Below, piece after piece: positions 50,756 to 59,643 of a stretch of DNA of 64,000 bases; within the stretch, counting starts at the first letter, position 1; every line of letters begins with the position of its first letter. The DNA is from Streptomyces zhihengii. Lineage in GTDB: Bacteria > Actinomycetota > Actinomycetes > Streptomycetales > Streptomycetaceae. The DNA lies in assembly GCF_016919245.1 (NCBI RefSeq), contig NZ_JAFEJA010000001.1, positions 372,001 to 436,000 of the forward strand. Reading direction: 5' to 3'. The position numbers and the translations under genes are program-made. The notes beneath the pieces were generated by a model. It was not told where the DNA came from. It ran no database searches and saw only the letters and a program-made list of their open reading frames with translations.

Positions 50756-52117
50756 TCAGATGCCGGCGCGCAGCGCGGCGGTGTGCTCGCGGACCTGGTC
50801 GTCGCTGAGGTACGCGTCGGTGTACTCGAAGTCCCGCAGCGTGCCGGGCTTGCGGGCCAGGAAGCCGGTGCGCACGAAGTCGTCCCCGGCCACGGCGTTG
50901 AGCAGCCAGTTGGTGAGGACCCGGGTCTTGGCGACCCCGGTGCGCACGGCGCCCCAGTGGTAGCCGCGGGCCACGACCTGTGCGGGCAGTCCGCGCAGTT
51001 CGATGCCGAGCGGCTTGGAGACGGCGTCCTTGCCGCCCAGGTCGACGACGAGCCCGAGGTCCTTGTGCACATAGGGCTCCAGCGGCGCGCCGCGCAGGGA
51101 GGCGATGACGTTGGCGGCGGCCTTGCGGCCCTGGCGCATGGCGTGCTGGGCGGTGGGCGGGCAGACGGCGCCGTCGCCCTTCGCGAGGTCGGGCACGGCC
51201 GCGGCGTCGCCGAGGGCGAAGACCCCGTCCGCGCCGGGGACGGTCATGTCGGGCCGTACCAGCAGCCGGCCCTTGACCGTCTCGGTGCCGAGGGTGGCCA
51301 TCAGGGGGCTGGCCGCGACTCCGGCCGTCCAGATGAGGGTGCGGCAGGGCAGTTCGCGGCCGTCGGTGAAGGTGACGGTCTCCGGGCCGGCCTTGGCGAC
51401 GGAGACGCCGAGGGAGACCTCGATGCCGCGCCGGTGCAGGATGTCCAGGGCGACGGCGCCGAGCCGGTCGCCGAGTTCGGGCATCAGCTTCGGGGCGATG
51501 TCGATCAGGTGCCACTTGATCTGGCGGGGGTCCAGGCGCGGGTAGCGCTTGACGGCGGCCGTGGTGAGGCGTTGCAGGCAGGCCGCGGTCTCGGTGCCCG
51601 CGTATCCGCCGCCGACGACCACGAACTGGAGCCGGGAGGCCCGCTCGGCCTCGTCGTGGCTCGCGTCCGCGATGTCGAGCTGGGCGATGACGTGGTCGCG
51701 GATGTAGGCGGCTTCGGCGAGCGTCTTCATCCCGCGCGCGTGTTCGACCAGTCCGGGGATGTCGAAGGTCCGGGTGATGCTGCCGGGCGCGAGGACCAGA
51801 TGGTCGTAGCGCTGGGCGACGGTCTCCCCGGTGATCTTGCGGACGACGACCGCCTTGGCGGCGGTGTCGATGCCGATGGCGCCGCCGGGGACGATACGGG
51901 TGCGGTGGCGGGTGCTGCGCCGCAGGGACAGGGCGACCGACTGGGGTGTCAGCACGCCGGCGGCGACCTGGGGCAGCAGCGGCAGGTAGAGCTGGTAGGA
52001 GAACGGCGTCACCAGGAGGATCTCGGCTTCCCCTGGGGACAGTTCGCGTTCCAGGCGGCGTACGCACTCGACTCCGGCGAAGCCGGCGCCCACCACGAGA
52101 ATCGTCGGTCGTGCCAC
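50756..52117 (-). CDS. ndh: Type II NADH:quinone oxidoreductase (NDH-2)
   Basis: 453-aa FAD-dependent, single-subunit dehydrogenase that passes electrons from NADH to menaquinone without pumping protons. The FAD motif is VVGAGFAGVE at residues 7-16, the NADH motif VVVGGGYAGTETA, and the second FAD motif GVFALGDAAAV. The C-terminal amphipathic region anchors it to the membrane. GTG 52117 has AAGGGA about 10 nt upstream. It is divergent from the P450 gene. Confidence 0.9.
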   Translation of the reverse strand: MARPTILVVGAGFAGVECVRRLERELSPGEAEILLVTPFSYQLYLPLLPQVAAGVLTPQSVALSLRRSTRHRTRIVPGGAIGIDTAAKAVVVRKITGETVAQRYDHLVLAPGSITRTFDIPGLVEHARGMKTLAEAAYIRDHVIAQLDIADASHDEAERASRLQFVVVGGGYAGTETAACLQRLTTAAVKRYPRLDPRQIKWHLIDIAPKLMPELGDRLGAVALDILHRRGIEVSLGVSVAKAGPETVTFTDGRELPCRTLIWTAGVAASPLMATLGTETVKGRLLVRPDMTVPGADGVFALGDAAAVPDLAKGDGAVCPPTAQHAMRQGRKAAANVIASLRGAPLEPYVHKDLGLVVDLGGKDAVSKPLGIELRGLPAQVVARGYHWGAVRTGVAKTRVLTNWLLNAVAGDDFVRTGFLARKPGTLRDFEYTDAYLSDDQVREHTAALRAGI

Positions 52118-52412
52118 GGTTTCTGTGTCCCTTCTGCGACGGTGAGGTCTCCTCGCCGGCTGCGGTGTCTCCCCCCTGTCCCGGCGGTCCGGGGGCCGCG
52201 GGGCGGGCCGTGGGGGCGAGCCGCCAGCACGTCGATTCTCCGCCAGCGGGCGCGACGCTGCCTGCCCAGACGCCCGGGTGCCCGCTGCGGGCGGCGCCAT
52301 GCCCGTCCGGCGCCTCCTGTCCCGCTTTATAGGGGTCGGTGCCCTCTGTGCGCGTGGCCGTGGCCTGATTACGCTGCGCTGGAAAGGATCATCTTCAAGC
52401 CATGGAGCGTTC

Positions 52413-53660
52413 GTGGAACTCAAGCGTCGTAAGCCGTACGTACTCGACCCGCAGGCCGATCCGGTGGCCCAGGCCAGGGAGTTGCGCGCGCTCGGGCCCC
52501 TGGTAGCCGTCGAGCTGCCGGGCGGGGTCGCGGCCTGGTCGGCGACCGATCTGGTGACGGCGCAGCAGGTGCTGGCCCACGAGGACCTCACCAAGGACGC
52601 GGCCCACTGGCCGGATCTCGTCGAGGGGCGGATACCGGACGACTGGGAGCTGATCGCCGTGGTACGCGGTGCGGCGATGCTCCACCAGGGGGGTGACGAC
52701 CACCGAAGACTCCGGAGTCTGGCGAGTGCCGCCTTCACCCGGGCGCCGATCGAGGCGATGCGTCCGCGGGTGGCGGAGATAGCGCGGGAGCTGCTGGACG
52801 CGGCCGACCGCGGGGACGGCGGGGTGGTGGATCTGCGGGAGAGCTACGCGTACCCGCTTCCGGTGCGGGTGGTCTGCGAGCTGCTGGGCGTGCCCGACAC
52901 CGCGGTGTCGGAGCTGCGCGACCGCTTCGAGCGCCTGGTCACCCCCGGCGCGCCGGGCGACGGCGGGAACATCCAGGAGGCCGTGGGGGCCATCTACGCC
53001 TCCCTCGGGGAACTGATCCGCGCCAAGCGCGCCGCGCCCGGGGACGATCTGACCACGGCCCTGATCCAGGCCAGGGACGACGAGGACCGGCTGAGCGAGC
53101 AGGAGCTGGTGGAGACCCTGTTCCTCATCATGATCGCCGGTCACGAGACGAGCATCCACGCCATCACCAACACGGTGCACGCCCTGCTGGACGACCCCGC
53201 GGCCCTGGAGCGGGTGCTGGCCTCCGACGCGCCCGGGAAGTGGGCGGACGCCGCCGAGGAGGGGCTGCGCTTCTCGTCGCCGGTGCCGCACGCGCTGATG
53301 CGCTACGCCGTCAGGGACACCGAGATCGCGGGTGTGCGGGTGGCCCAGGGCGATCCCGTGATCGCCAGCCTCTTCACCGTGGGACGGGACCCGGGCCGCC
53401 ACAGCGACCCCGAGCGCTTCGACCACACCCGCTCCACCCGCCGCGACCACGCCGCCTTCGGCTTCGGGGCCCACTACTGCCTGGGGGCGCGGCTGGCCCG
53501 GCTGGAGATCGAGGTCGCCCTCGGCACGCTGTTCGAGCGCTTCCCCGAGCTGGCGCCCGCCGACGAGTCGTTCGGGTCGGACCGCTACTCGTCCATCCCG
53601 ATCCAGGGTCTGCGCACCCTGCCGGTGCGGCTGCGCGCCTTCGCCCCGGCCACCGGCTGA
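52413..53660 (+). CDS. Cytochrome P450
   Basis: 415-aa actinobacterial P450. The I-helix oxygen-activation motif is AGHETS (242-247), the K-helix ExxR is Glu283-Arg286, and the haem loop FGFGAHYCLGA carries the axial Cys356. GTG 52413 follows GGAG. No ferredoxin gene is next to it, so it uses a redox partner encoded elsewhere. Substrate unknown. The 295-bp gap to NDH-2 carries a possible -10 (TATAGGG near 52327) but no other signal I trust. Confidence 0.92.
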   Translation: MELKRRKPYVLDPQADPVAQARELRALGPLVAVELPGGVAAWSATDLVTAQQVLAHEDLTKDAAHWPDLVEGRIPDDWELIAVVRGAAMLHQGGDDHRRLRSLASAAFTRAPIEAMRPRVAEIARELLDAADRGDGGVVDLRESYAYPLPVRVVCELLGVPDTAVSELRDRFERLVTPGAPGDGGNIQEAVGAIYASLGELIRAKRAAPGDDLTTALIQARDDEDRLSEQELVETLFLIMIAGHETSIHAITNTVHALLDDPAALERVLASDAPGKWADAAEEGLRFSSPVPHALMRYAVRDTEIAGVRVAQGDPVIASLFTVGRDPGRHSDPERFDHTRSTRRDHAAFGFGAHYCLGARLARLEIEVALGTLFERFPELAPADESFGSDRYSSIPIQGLRTLPVRLRAFAPATG

Positions 53661-53725
53661 GGGACACGGCCCGGGGCGGGAACCGGCCACCGGGGGACGG
53701 ACGGGCGGAGGCGACGCAATCCCCT

Positions 53726-53754
53726 AGTGGTCCAGACCTCTCGACTGGTAGACC
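53726..53754 (+). promoter_or_regulatory. DasR-like (dre) box and leaderless promoter of the MFS gene
   Basis: AGTGGTCCAGACCTCT (53726-53741) matches the 16-bp GntR/DasR consensus (AGTGGTCTAGACCACT) at 13-14 positions. TAGACC (53749-53754), 8 nt before the GTG at 53763, is the likely -10, and a partial second box (ACTGGT-AGACC) overlaps it. DasR is the N-acetylglucosamine-responsive regulator of streptomycetes. Confidence 0.45.
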
Positions 53755-53762
53755 TCGGGTCC

Positions 53763-55040
53763 GTGACAGACGAAACCGCGACGGGCCCGAAGGGCCCCGC
53801 CTCCCCCGTGCTCCCGGATCCGCCCGCCCCGCTCCGGGCGGATCCGGGGCCGGGCCCCGGGAACCGCAACTTCCGGCTCTTCTTCGCGGCCCGCGCGGTC
53901 GCGGTCCTCGGGGACGGCATGATCCCCGTCGCCCTGGCCGCCGGGCTGCTCGACGCCGGCCGGCCCGCCTCGTCGGTGGGCTACGCCCTGGGGTCCTGGA
54001 TGGGCTCGTTCGCCCTGCTGGTGCTCTTCGGCGGGGTGCTGGCGGATCGTTTCACCGCGCGTCGCATGATGATCGTCGCCGACATCCTGCGACTGGTCGG
54101 CGGCGTGGTGCTGACGGTGCTGTTCACCACCGGCAACCCGCCGCTGTGGGCGGTGTACGCGCTCAGCGCGCTGGCGGGTGTCGGCGCCGCGCTGTTCCAG
54201 CCCGGGGTCGCCAGCACCATCCCGCGGGTCGCCCCGGACGTGCAGCGCGCCAACGCCGTGCTGCGGGTGTCCGAGGCGCTGATGACCATGGCGGGCCCGG
54301 CCTTCGCCGGTCTGGTGGTCTCCCTCGCCGGCGCGGGCGCGGTCTTCGGGGCGAACGCCCTCACCTTCGGCGTCAGCGCGGTCTGCCTCGCCCTGATGCG
54401 CCTCGCCCCGCTCCCCGGCGACGACGCGAAGCGCGGCTCGATGGCGGCGGAACTGGTCGACGGCTGGCGCGAGTTCCTGGCCCGGAGCTGGCTGTGGCAG
54501 GTCATCGCGGTGTGGACGGTCTACGGGCTGACGGTCCTCGGGCCGATGCTGCCGCTCACCGCGACCCTGGTGACGCAGGAGCACGGCTCGGCCTCCTACG
54601 GCGTACTGATGGCGGTGAACGGCGCGGGCAGCGCGGCCGGCGGTCTGCTGGCCCTGCGCACCCGCCCGGCGCGGCCGCTCGCCGCCGGCGCGGTGGCGCT
54701 GCTCGGTGTGCCGGTGAACACCGTCCTGCTGGCCTCGGACGCGCCCGTGGCGGTGCTGGGGGCCGGGCAGTTCGTGCTGGGCACCTCGTTCGCGTTCTGG
54801 CTGGTGATGTGGTCGACCTCGGTGCAGACCCATGTCCCCCAGGAGGCCCTCAACCGGCTGCACGCCTACGACGTGGCGGGCTCGCTGCTGATGCTGGCGG
54901 CCGGCCGGGCCCTGGCGGGGCCCGCGGCGGAGGTGCTGGGGCTGCGCCAGGTGCTGCTGGGCGGCTCGGTGATCGGCGTGGCGGTGATGTGCGTCCTGCT
55001 CCTGCTGCCGTCGGTGCGACGGCTCCCCCGGGCCGGGTAG
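53763..55040 (+). CDS. MFS transporter (drug/metabolite exporter type)
   Basis: 425-aa protein with 12 predicted helices after a Pro-rich N-terminus. The MFS motif A region reads GGVLADRFTARRMMI, and the family text VLRVSEALMTMAGPAFAGLV places it near MFS_3/enterobactin-exporter-like and multidrug members. The start at 53763 is preferred to the in-frame GTG at 53727 because the latter falls inside the DasR-like box. It follows the P450 gene by about 100 bp on the same strand, which may reflect co-regulation. Confidence 0.85.
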   Translation: MTDETATGPKGPASPVLPDPPAPLRADPGPGPGNRNFRLFFAARAVAVLGDGMIPVALAAGLLDAGRPASSVGYALGSWMGSFALLVLFGGVLADRFTARRMMIVADILRLVGGVVLTVLFTTGNPPLWAVYALSALAGVGAALFQPGVASTIPRVAPDVQRANAVLRVSEALMTMAGPAFAGLVVSLAGAGAVFGANALTFGVSAVCLALMRLAPLPGDDAKRGSMAAELVDGWREFLARSWLWQVIAVWTVYGLTVLGPMLPLTATLVTQEHGSASYGVLMAVNGAGSAAGGLLALRTRPARPLAAGAVALLGVPVNTVLLASDAPVAVLGAGQFVLGTSFAFWLVMWSTSVQTHVPQEALNRLHAYDVAGSLLMLAAGRALAGPAAEVLGLRQVLLGGSVIGVAVMCVLLLLPSVRRLPRAG

Positions 55041-55071
55041 CCCCGCCCGGACGGGTGCGCCGCGGGCGGGG
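55041..55071. terminator. Stem-loop between convergent MFS and phosphatase genes
   Basis: CCCCGCCCG (55041-55049) pairs with CGGGCGGGG (55063-55071), filling the 33-bp gap between the two stop codons. It is placed to stop transcription from both sides. Confidence 0.6.
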
Positions 55072-55073
55072 GC

Positions 55074-56447
55074 TCAGCCCGGGCCCGCGCCGTCCGCATC
55101 GGCGGGCCGCCGGCGGATGCGGGCGGCGAGCACCGCGACGTCGTCCTCGGCGTGCTCGGCGTCGCACCGCGCGAGGACGGCGTCCAGCAAGTCCTCGGCG
55201 CCGATGCCCGGCGCGGCCCAGCGCCCGGTGACACGGGCCAGGGAGACGTCGATGTCCTCGTCCCTGCGCTCCACGAGGCCGTCGGTGAACATCAGCAGCG
55301 TCTCGGTGCCGCCGAGGGCCAGGGTGAGCGGCTCGTACCCGCCCGCGCCGGTGCCGAGGGGCGGCCCCACCGGCACGGGCACCAGTGCCGCGTCGCCGTC
55401 GGCGGTGAACAGCACCGGGGGCAGATGGCCGGCGCCGGCGAAGGTCGCCATCCCGCGCGCCGGATCCACCCGCACCAGCAGACAGGTGGCCGGCCTGCGG
55501 TCCGTCATGGCCGCCACGGTGGCGTCGAGGTGCCGCAGCACCCGGTGCGGCGGAAGGTCGGCGGAGGCGACGTAGCGCAGGGCCGAGCGGTAGGCGTTCA
55601 TGTCGACGGCGGCGTCGAGGCCGTGGCCCATCACGTCGCCCACCACGAGCAGGGTGCGCCCGTAGTGCAGCCGGACGGTCTCGAACCAGTCGCCGCCGAC
55701 CAGGTTGCTGCGGCCGGACGGCAGATAGCGGGTGGCGATCTCCAGGTTCGGGTGCGGCCGGCCGGGCTCGGCGAGCAGGGCGCGCTGGAGGTTGAGCGCC
55801 GTGCCGCGGGCGGAGGCGTGGGCACGGGCATGGCCGATCAGCAGCGCGGTCAGATGCGCCGCGTAGCGCAGGCTCCCGGTCTCGTCGCCGGTGAACCCCT
55901 TCCCCTCCCGGGCGGCGACCAGCACCCCGTGGACCCGGCCGTGGGCGAGCATCGGGATCCGCAGCACGGTGGGGGCGCGTCCGCGCGGGGTCCGCGCGGC
56001 GGGAGCGCCCAGCAGTTCGGTACGCCCCCGGGCGACGGCGCGCACCAGGGGCCCCGCGGCCCCGGGCGGCCCGGCGGCGGGTGAGGCGCCACTGCCGGCC
56101 ACGGGTGCGGCCGCAGCCGCGGCCCCGTTCCCGGACTCCCCGCCGGGCGCGGTCCGTTTCCCGGTCCCCGCCCCGGATCCGGACCCGGTCGCGGGTGGAG
56201 CCCCGGTCGTGTCCCCCGACCCGGACCCGGTCGCGCCCCCGGCTCCGGGGGCTCCCGCGGCGGCGCCGGCCGCCGCCTCGGGCAGGACGTCGACCGCGGC
56301 GGCGTCGCACAGCCCCGGGCACAGGTATCCGGCGAGTTCCTCGCACAGCACCCGCTCGTCGAGGGCCGTGCCGATGGCGTCCAGTGCCCGCTCGGCCGCC
56401 CGCAGGCGGGCACGCGCACGGTCGCGCCGCCCGTGTATCCCGAACAA
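55074..56447 (-). CDS. PP2C/SpoIIE-type serine phosphatase with GAF-like domain
   Basis: About 457 aa. Residues about 20-230 form a degenerate GAF-like sensor interrupted by a Gly/Ser/Ala-rich linker. The SpoIIE phosphatase domain follows: GGDWFETVRL, VVGDVMGHGLDAA, TDGLVERRDEDID and EDDVAVLAARI, which supply the metal-binding aspartates. It would dephosphorylate an anti-sigma-factor antagonist. The start is uncertain: TTG 56447 has GGGAGG 5-6 nt upstream, GTG 56453 lies too close to that site, and GTG 56504 is also in frame. No anti-sigma partner gene is adjacent. Confidence 0.85.
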   Translation of the reverse strand: MFGIHGRRDRARARLRAAERALDAIGTALDERVLCEELAGYLCPGLCDAAAVDVLPEAAAGAAAGAPGAGGATGSGSGDTTGAPPATGSGSGAGTGKRTAPGGESGNGAAAAAAPVAGSGASPAAGPPGAAGPLVRAVARGRTELLGAPAARTPRGRAPTVLRIPMLAHGRVHGVLVAAREGKGFTGDETGSLRYAAHLTALLIGHARAHASARGTALNLQRALLAEPGRPHPNLEIATRYLPSGRSNLVGGDWFETVRLHYGRTLLVVGDVMGHGLDAAVDMNAYRSALRYVASADLPPHRVLRHLDATVAAMTDRRPATCLLVRVDPARGMATFAGAGHLPPVLFTADGDAALVPVPVGPPLGTGAGGYEPLTLALGGTETLLMFTDGLVERRDEDIDVSLARVTGRWAAPGIGAEDLLDAVLARCDAEHAEDDVAVLAARIRRRPADADGAGPG

Positions 56448-56531
56448 GGCCACCTCCCTCGGCCGCCCTCCTACGACGTCACCACATCGGCGGTGCCGCC
56501 GCACGGCGGGCCGTGGCCCGCCGTGCCGGGG

Positions 56532-57524
56532 TCATTCCGGGGCGAGCACGATCCAGACCTGCCCGGGGGCGAAGGTCATCCGCTCGCCCGCGGCGGTGGT
56601 GAAGACGGTGTCGCCCGTCGCCGTCCGCCGCTCCCAGCGGGTGTCGAACGCGCGTCCGTCGCGCAGCACCAGGGCCCGCCCGGATCCGACCGTCTCGGTG
56701 TAGGGGGTGACACCGCCGAAGCGGTCGCCGAACTCCGAGGGCCGGACGGTCGTGTACTGCACGACGACGGTGGCCGGAGCGAGCGGACCGCCGTCGGTGG
56801 TGGCCGCCGGCGTGCCGTCCATCGCGACGCGCCAGCCCTTGTCGGCGGCGGACCAGGTGAAGGTGTAGCGGGCGGAGGGGTAGCGCACGGTGTGCGTGGC
56901 GGCGGGGCGGCCCTCCTCGGGCGCGGGGCCGAAGCGCAGCCCGATGTCGGTGGCGTCGCCGACGTCGCCCGCCGCGGTCAGGGCGCGCTCGGGGCGCAGG
57001 TAGAGGTTGTGCGGGGCGGGCCGGTCGCCCGAGCGTTCGTATGCGCGCGGCGCCGTGCCGGGCGGGACCGCCTCCAGGGGTGCGGCCTCGATCAGCGGAC
57101 GCAGCGCCGTCTGGGCGCCGGAGTAGGCGAGCGCCGGGCGGTCGAACTGCCGGAGCAGTTCGAGGTCGGACTCACGGGCGCTGCGCACCGGGCCGACGCG
57201 GGGCGGCAGCCGGGAGGAGAACACCGCGAGGATCCGGGTGAGGCCCGCCTCGACCTGTTCGACGTAGACGAGGTCGGCCTGGCCGAGCCCGGTGTGGGGG
57301 CGGGCCGGGCGGACGTTGTCGATCTTGACGGCGAGGACCGGGGCCGGCCGGGCGGGCAGGCCGGTGAAGTACGAGGTGTCCTGCGCGCTGCGCCCGCCGG
57401 AGGGCGTGGGGGAAGGCCCGCCGCCGGCACACCCGGTCACCAGGCCGAGGACGAGGGCCGCGGCCGTGCACGCGGCCGCCGCGGCGCCGCCGCGTCCCCG
57501 CTGTCGTACGCCCCGTCTGCCCAT
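56532..57524 (-). CDS. DUF3048 (YerB-like) lipoprotein
   Basis: 330-aa exported lipoprotein. The lipobox LVTGC puts the anchor at Cys32. The DUF3048 text is clear: VKIDNVRPARPHTGLGQADLV, VEQVEAGLTRILAVF and VGPVRSARESDLELL. The C-terminal domain ends MTFAPGQVWIVLAPE. ATG 57524 follows AGGAGGAG. The family is widespread in Gram-positive bacteria and of unknown function, possibly in the cell wall. Confidence 0.88.
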   Translation of the reverse strand: MGRRGVRQRGRGGAAAAACTAAALVLGLVTGCAGGGPSPTPSGGRSAQDTSYFTGLPARPAPVLAVKIDNVRPARPHTGLGQADLVYVEQVEAGLTRILAVFSSRLPPRVGPVRSARESDLELLRQFDRPALAYSGAQTALRPLIEAAPLEAVPPGTAPRAYERSGDRPAPHNLYLRPERALTAAGDVGDATDIGLRFGPAPEEGRPAATHTVRYPSARYTFTWSAADKGWRVAMDGTPAATTDGGPLAPATVVVQYTTVRPSEFGDRFGGVTPYTETVGSGRALVLRDGRAFDTRWERRTATGDTVFTTAAGERMTFAPGQVWIVLAPE

Positions 57525-57636
57525 GGGGCTCCTCCTGTCTCACGCACCGCCATCGGCACAAACGGACATTCACCGGCACTGAAGGGGCTCTCACGGTTCG
57601 CGCATCGTCCGGGGGACGCGCGGCCCCGCACGCGAT

Positions 57637-57655
57637 CGCGCCGGCGGCCGGCGCG
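57637..57655 (-). terminator. Stem-loop terminator of the GH15 gene
   Basis: Perfect CGCGCCGG/CCGGCGCG stem (57637-57644 with 57648-57655) and 3-nt loop, seven bases past the stop codon of the minus-strand GH15 gene. Confidence 0.65.
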
Positions 57656-57661
57656 GGTGCC

Positions 57662-59494
57662 TCACGCGTGGGCTCCGGCGGGGCTGCGCCGGTCGCTCCG
57701 GCGGCGCCCGTTCTCCCTGGTGCCGTGCAGCGCGAAGGCGGCGTTGACCAGGGCGACATGGCTGAACGCCTGCGGGGTGTTGCCGAGTTGCCGGCGGACC
57801 ACCGGGTCCCACTCCTCGGCGAGCAGCCCGACGTCGTTGCGGACGTCCAGCACCCGTTCGAAGACGTCGCGCGCCTCGTGCCGGCGCCCGGTGAGCGCGA
57901 GGGCGTCCGCGAACCAGAACGAGCAGGCGAGGAAGGTGCCTTCGCCGCCGGTGAGGCCGTCGACGTCGTGCACCTCGTCGCCGCCCGTCGAGTAGCGGCG
58001 CAGGAAGCCGTCGTCGCCGAGCCGCCGCACGGCGTCGATGGTGCCCAGCAGCCGGGGGTCGTCGGGGCGCAGGAAGCCGAGGCGGGGCAGGAGCAGCGCG
58101 GAGGCGTCGACGTGGTGGGTGCCGTAGTACTGGACGAAGGTGGAGCGCTCGTCGTCCCAGCCGAGCCGGCAGACCTCCTCGGCGATCTCGCCGCGCATCG
58201 CCCGCCAGCGGTCCGCCGATCCCCGCAGGCCCGCGACGCGGGCCATCCGCAGGGCGCGGTCGGCCGCGACCCAGGACATCACCTTGGAGTGGACGAAGTG
58301 ACGGCGCGGGCCGCGAACTTCCCAGAATCCGGCGTCGGGTTCCCTCCAGTGCTTGCCCAGGTAGTCCATGAACGAGGCGAGCAGCGCCCAGACGTGCCGG
58401 CCGATGGGCACCTCCGCGCGCATCGCCGAGTAGACGGTGTTGACGACCTCGCCGTACACGTCGAGCTGGAGCTGTCCGACGGCGGCGTTGCCGAAGCGCA
58501 CCGGCTGCGAGCCCTCGTAGCCGGCGAGCCACTCGGCGTTGCTCTCGACCAGCCGGCGCTGGCCGCCGACGCCGTACAGCGGCTGGAGATCGGCCGGTTC
58601 CCCGGCGATGGCCCGCACCAGCCAGTCCTTCCAGGCGACGGCCTCCTCGCGGTATCCGCTGCGCAGCAGGCAGGAGAGGGTGAACGTCGAGTCGCGCAGC
58701 CAGCAGAAGCGGTAGTCCCAGTTGCGCTCCCCGCCGATGTGCTCGGGGACGGAGGAGGTGACGGCCGCGACGATGCCGCCGGTGGGGGCGTAGGTCAGCG
58801 CCTTGAGGGTGATCAGGGAGCGCATGACGGCGTCGGAGAAGGGCCCCCGGTAACGGCAGTTCGCGGCCCAGGAGCTCCAGAACTCCAGGGTCTGGTCCAG
58901 GGCTGCCAGGGGGTCGATCGTCATGTCCGGCGCGATGTGGGAGGGGCTCCAGCCGAGGACGAAGGCGATCCGCGTCCCGGCCGGGACGGTGAACCGTGCC
59001 GAGGTGCAGCGCCTGCTGACGTCCGTGCCGAGGGTGCGGTCGCAGTGGAGGAAGGCGGAGTCCGGCCCGGCGACGGCGGCCGCCGTCCGGGCGTCGACGC
59101 TCCAGGACCAGGGCACGATCCGGCCGTTGTCGAAGCGCAGCCGCAGTTCGCTGGCCATCTCGACCCGGCCGGACAGCCCCTCGACGATGCGCACGACCAG
59201 GGGGCCGGAGCCGCGTGAGGGCATGAAGTCGGTCAGGCGCACGGCGCCCGCGGTGGTCTCCCACACGGTGTCGAGGACGAGGGTGTCGCCGCGGTAGGAG
59301 CGGCGGGTGCAGCGCCGGCGGTCGGCGGGACCGATCCACCAGTGGCCGTTCTCCTCGTCGCCGAGGAGGGCGGCGAAACAGGCGGGGGAATCGAAGCGGG
59401 GCGCGCACATCCAGTCGATCGACCCGTCGGTCCCGACGAGTGCCGCGGTCTCCCGGTCGCCAATGAGGGCGTAGTCCTCGATTCGCCCGGCCAT
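57662..59494 (-). CDS. Glycoside hydrolase family 15 protein (trehalase/glucoamylase-like)
   Basis: 610-aa cytoplasmic enzyme. The N-terminal beta domain begins IEDYALIGDRETAALVGTDGSIDWMCAPRFDSP, a well-known family beginning. The (alpha/alpha)6 barrel has ERNWDYRFCWLRDSTF and GQLQLDVYGEVV. The general acid/base pair should lie in AEEWDPVVRRQLGN and WKDWLV regions. Actinobacterial members of this type include trehalases and oligosaccharide glucosidases. ATG 59494 lies 7 nt after a TAGAAT -10 with no ribosome site, so the mRNA is probably leaderless. Confidence 0.88.
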   Translation of the reverse strand: MAGRIEDYALIGDRETAALVGTDGSIDWMCAPRFDSPACFAALLGDEENGHWWIGPADRRRCTRRSYRGDTLVLDTVWETTAGAVRLTDFMPSRGSGPLVVRIVEGLSGRVEMASELRLRFDNGRIVPWSWSVDARTAAAVAGPDSAFLHCDRTLGTDVSRRCTSARFTVPAGTRIAFVLGWSPSHIAPDMTIDPLAALDQTLEFWSSWAANCRYRGPFSDAVMRSLITLKALTYAPTGGIVAAVTSSVPEHIGGERNWDYRFCWLRDSTFTLSCLLRSGYREEAVAWKDWLVRAIAGEPADLQPLYGVGGQRRLVESNAEWLAGYEGSQPVRFGNAAVGQLQLDVYGEVVNTVYSAMRAEVPIGRHVWALLASFMDYLGKHWREPDAGFWEVRGPRRHFVHSKVMSWVAADRALRMARVAGLRGSADRWRAMRGEIAEEVCRLGWDDERSTFVQYYGTHHVDASALLLPRLGFLRPDDPRLLGTIDAVRRLGDDGFLRRYSTGGDEVHDVDGLTGGEGTFLACSFWFADALALTGRRHEARDVFERVLDVRNDVGLLAEEWDPVVRRQLGNTPQAFSHVALVNAAFALHGTRENGRRRSDRRSPAGAHA

Positions 59495-59507
59495 AGCCGG
59501 AATTCTA
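59495..59507 (-). promoter_or_regulatory. Leaderless -10 of the GH15 gene
   Basis: TAGAAT (minus strand, 59507-59502), a near-ideal principal-sigma -10, ends 7 nt before the ATG at 59494. No ribosome site is present. No convincing -35 is seen. Confidence 0.55.
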
Positions 59508-59643
59508 GTCCTGTCGGTGCCCGGCGCGCTGCCCGGCGCGTGCGGGGCCCGTTCCGCTTGCCCCGCCGCGCACGCCGGAAGCATCATGAAATGTCCGAGT
59601 GCACCGGTCGGTGCACGGGCCGGCTCCGCCGGAGGCGATCGCC

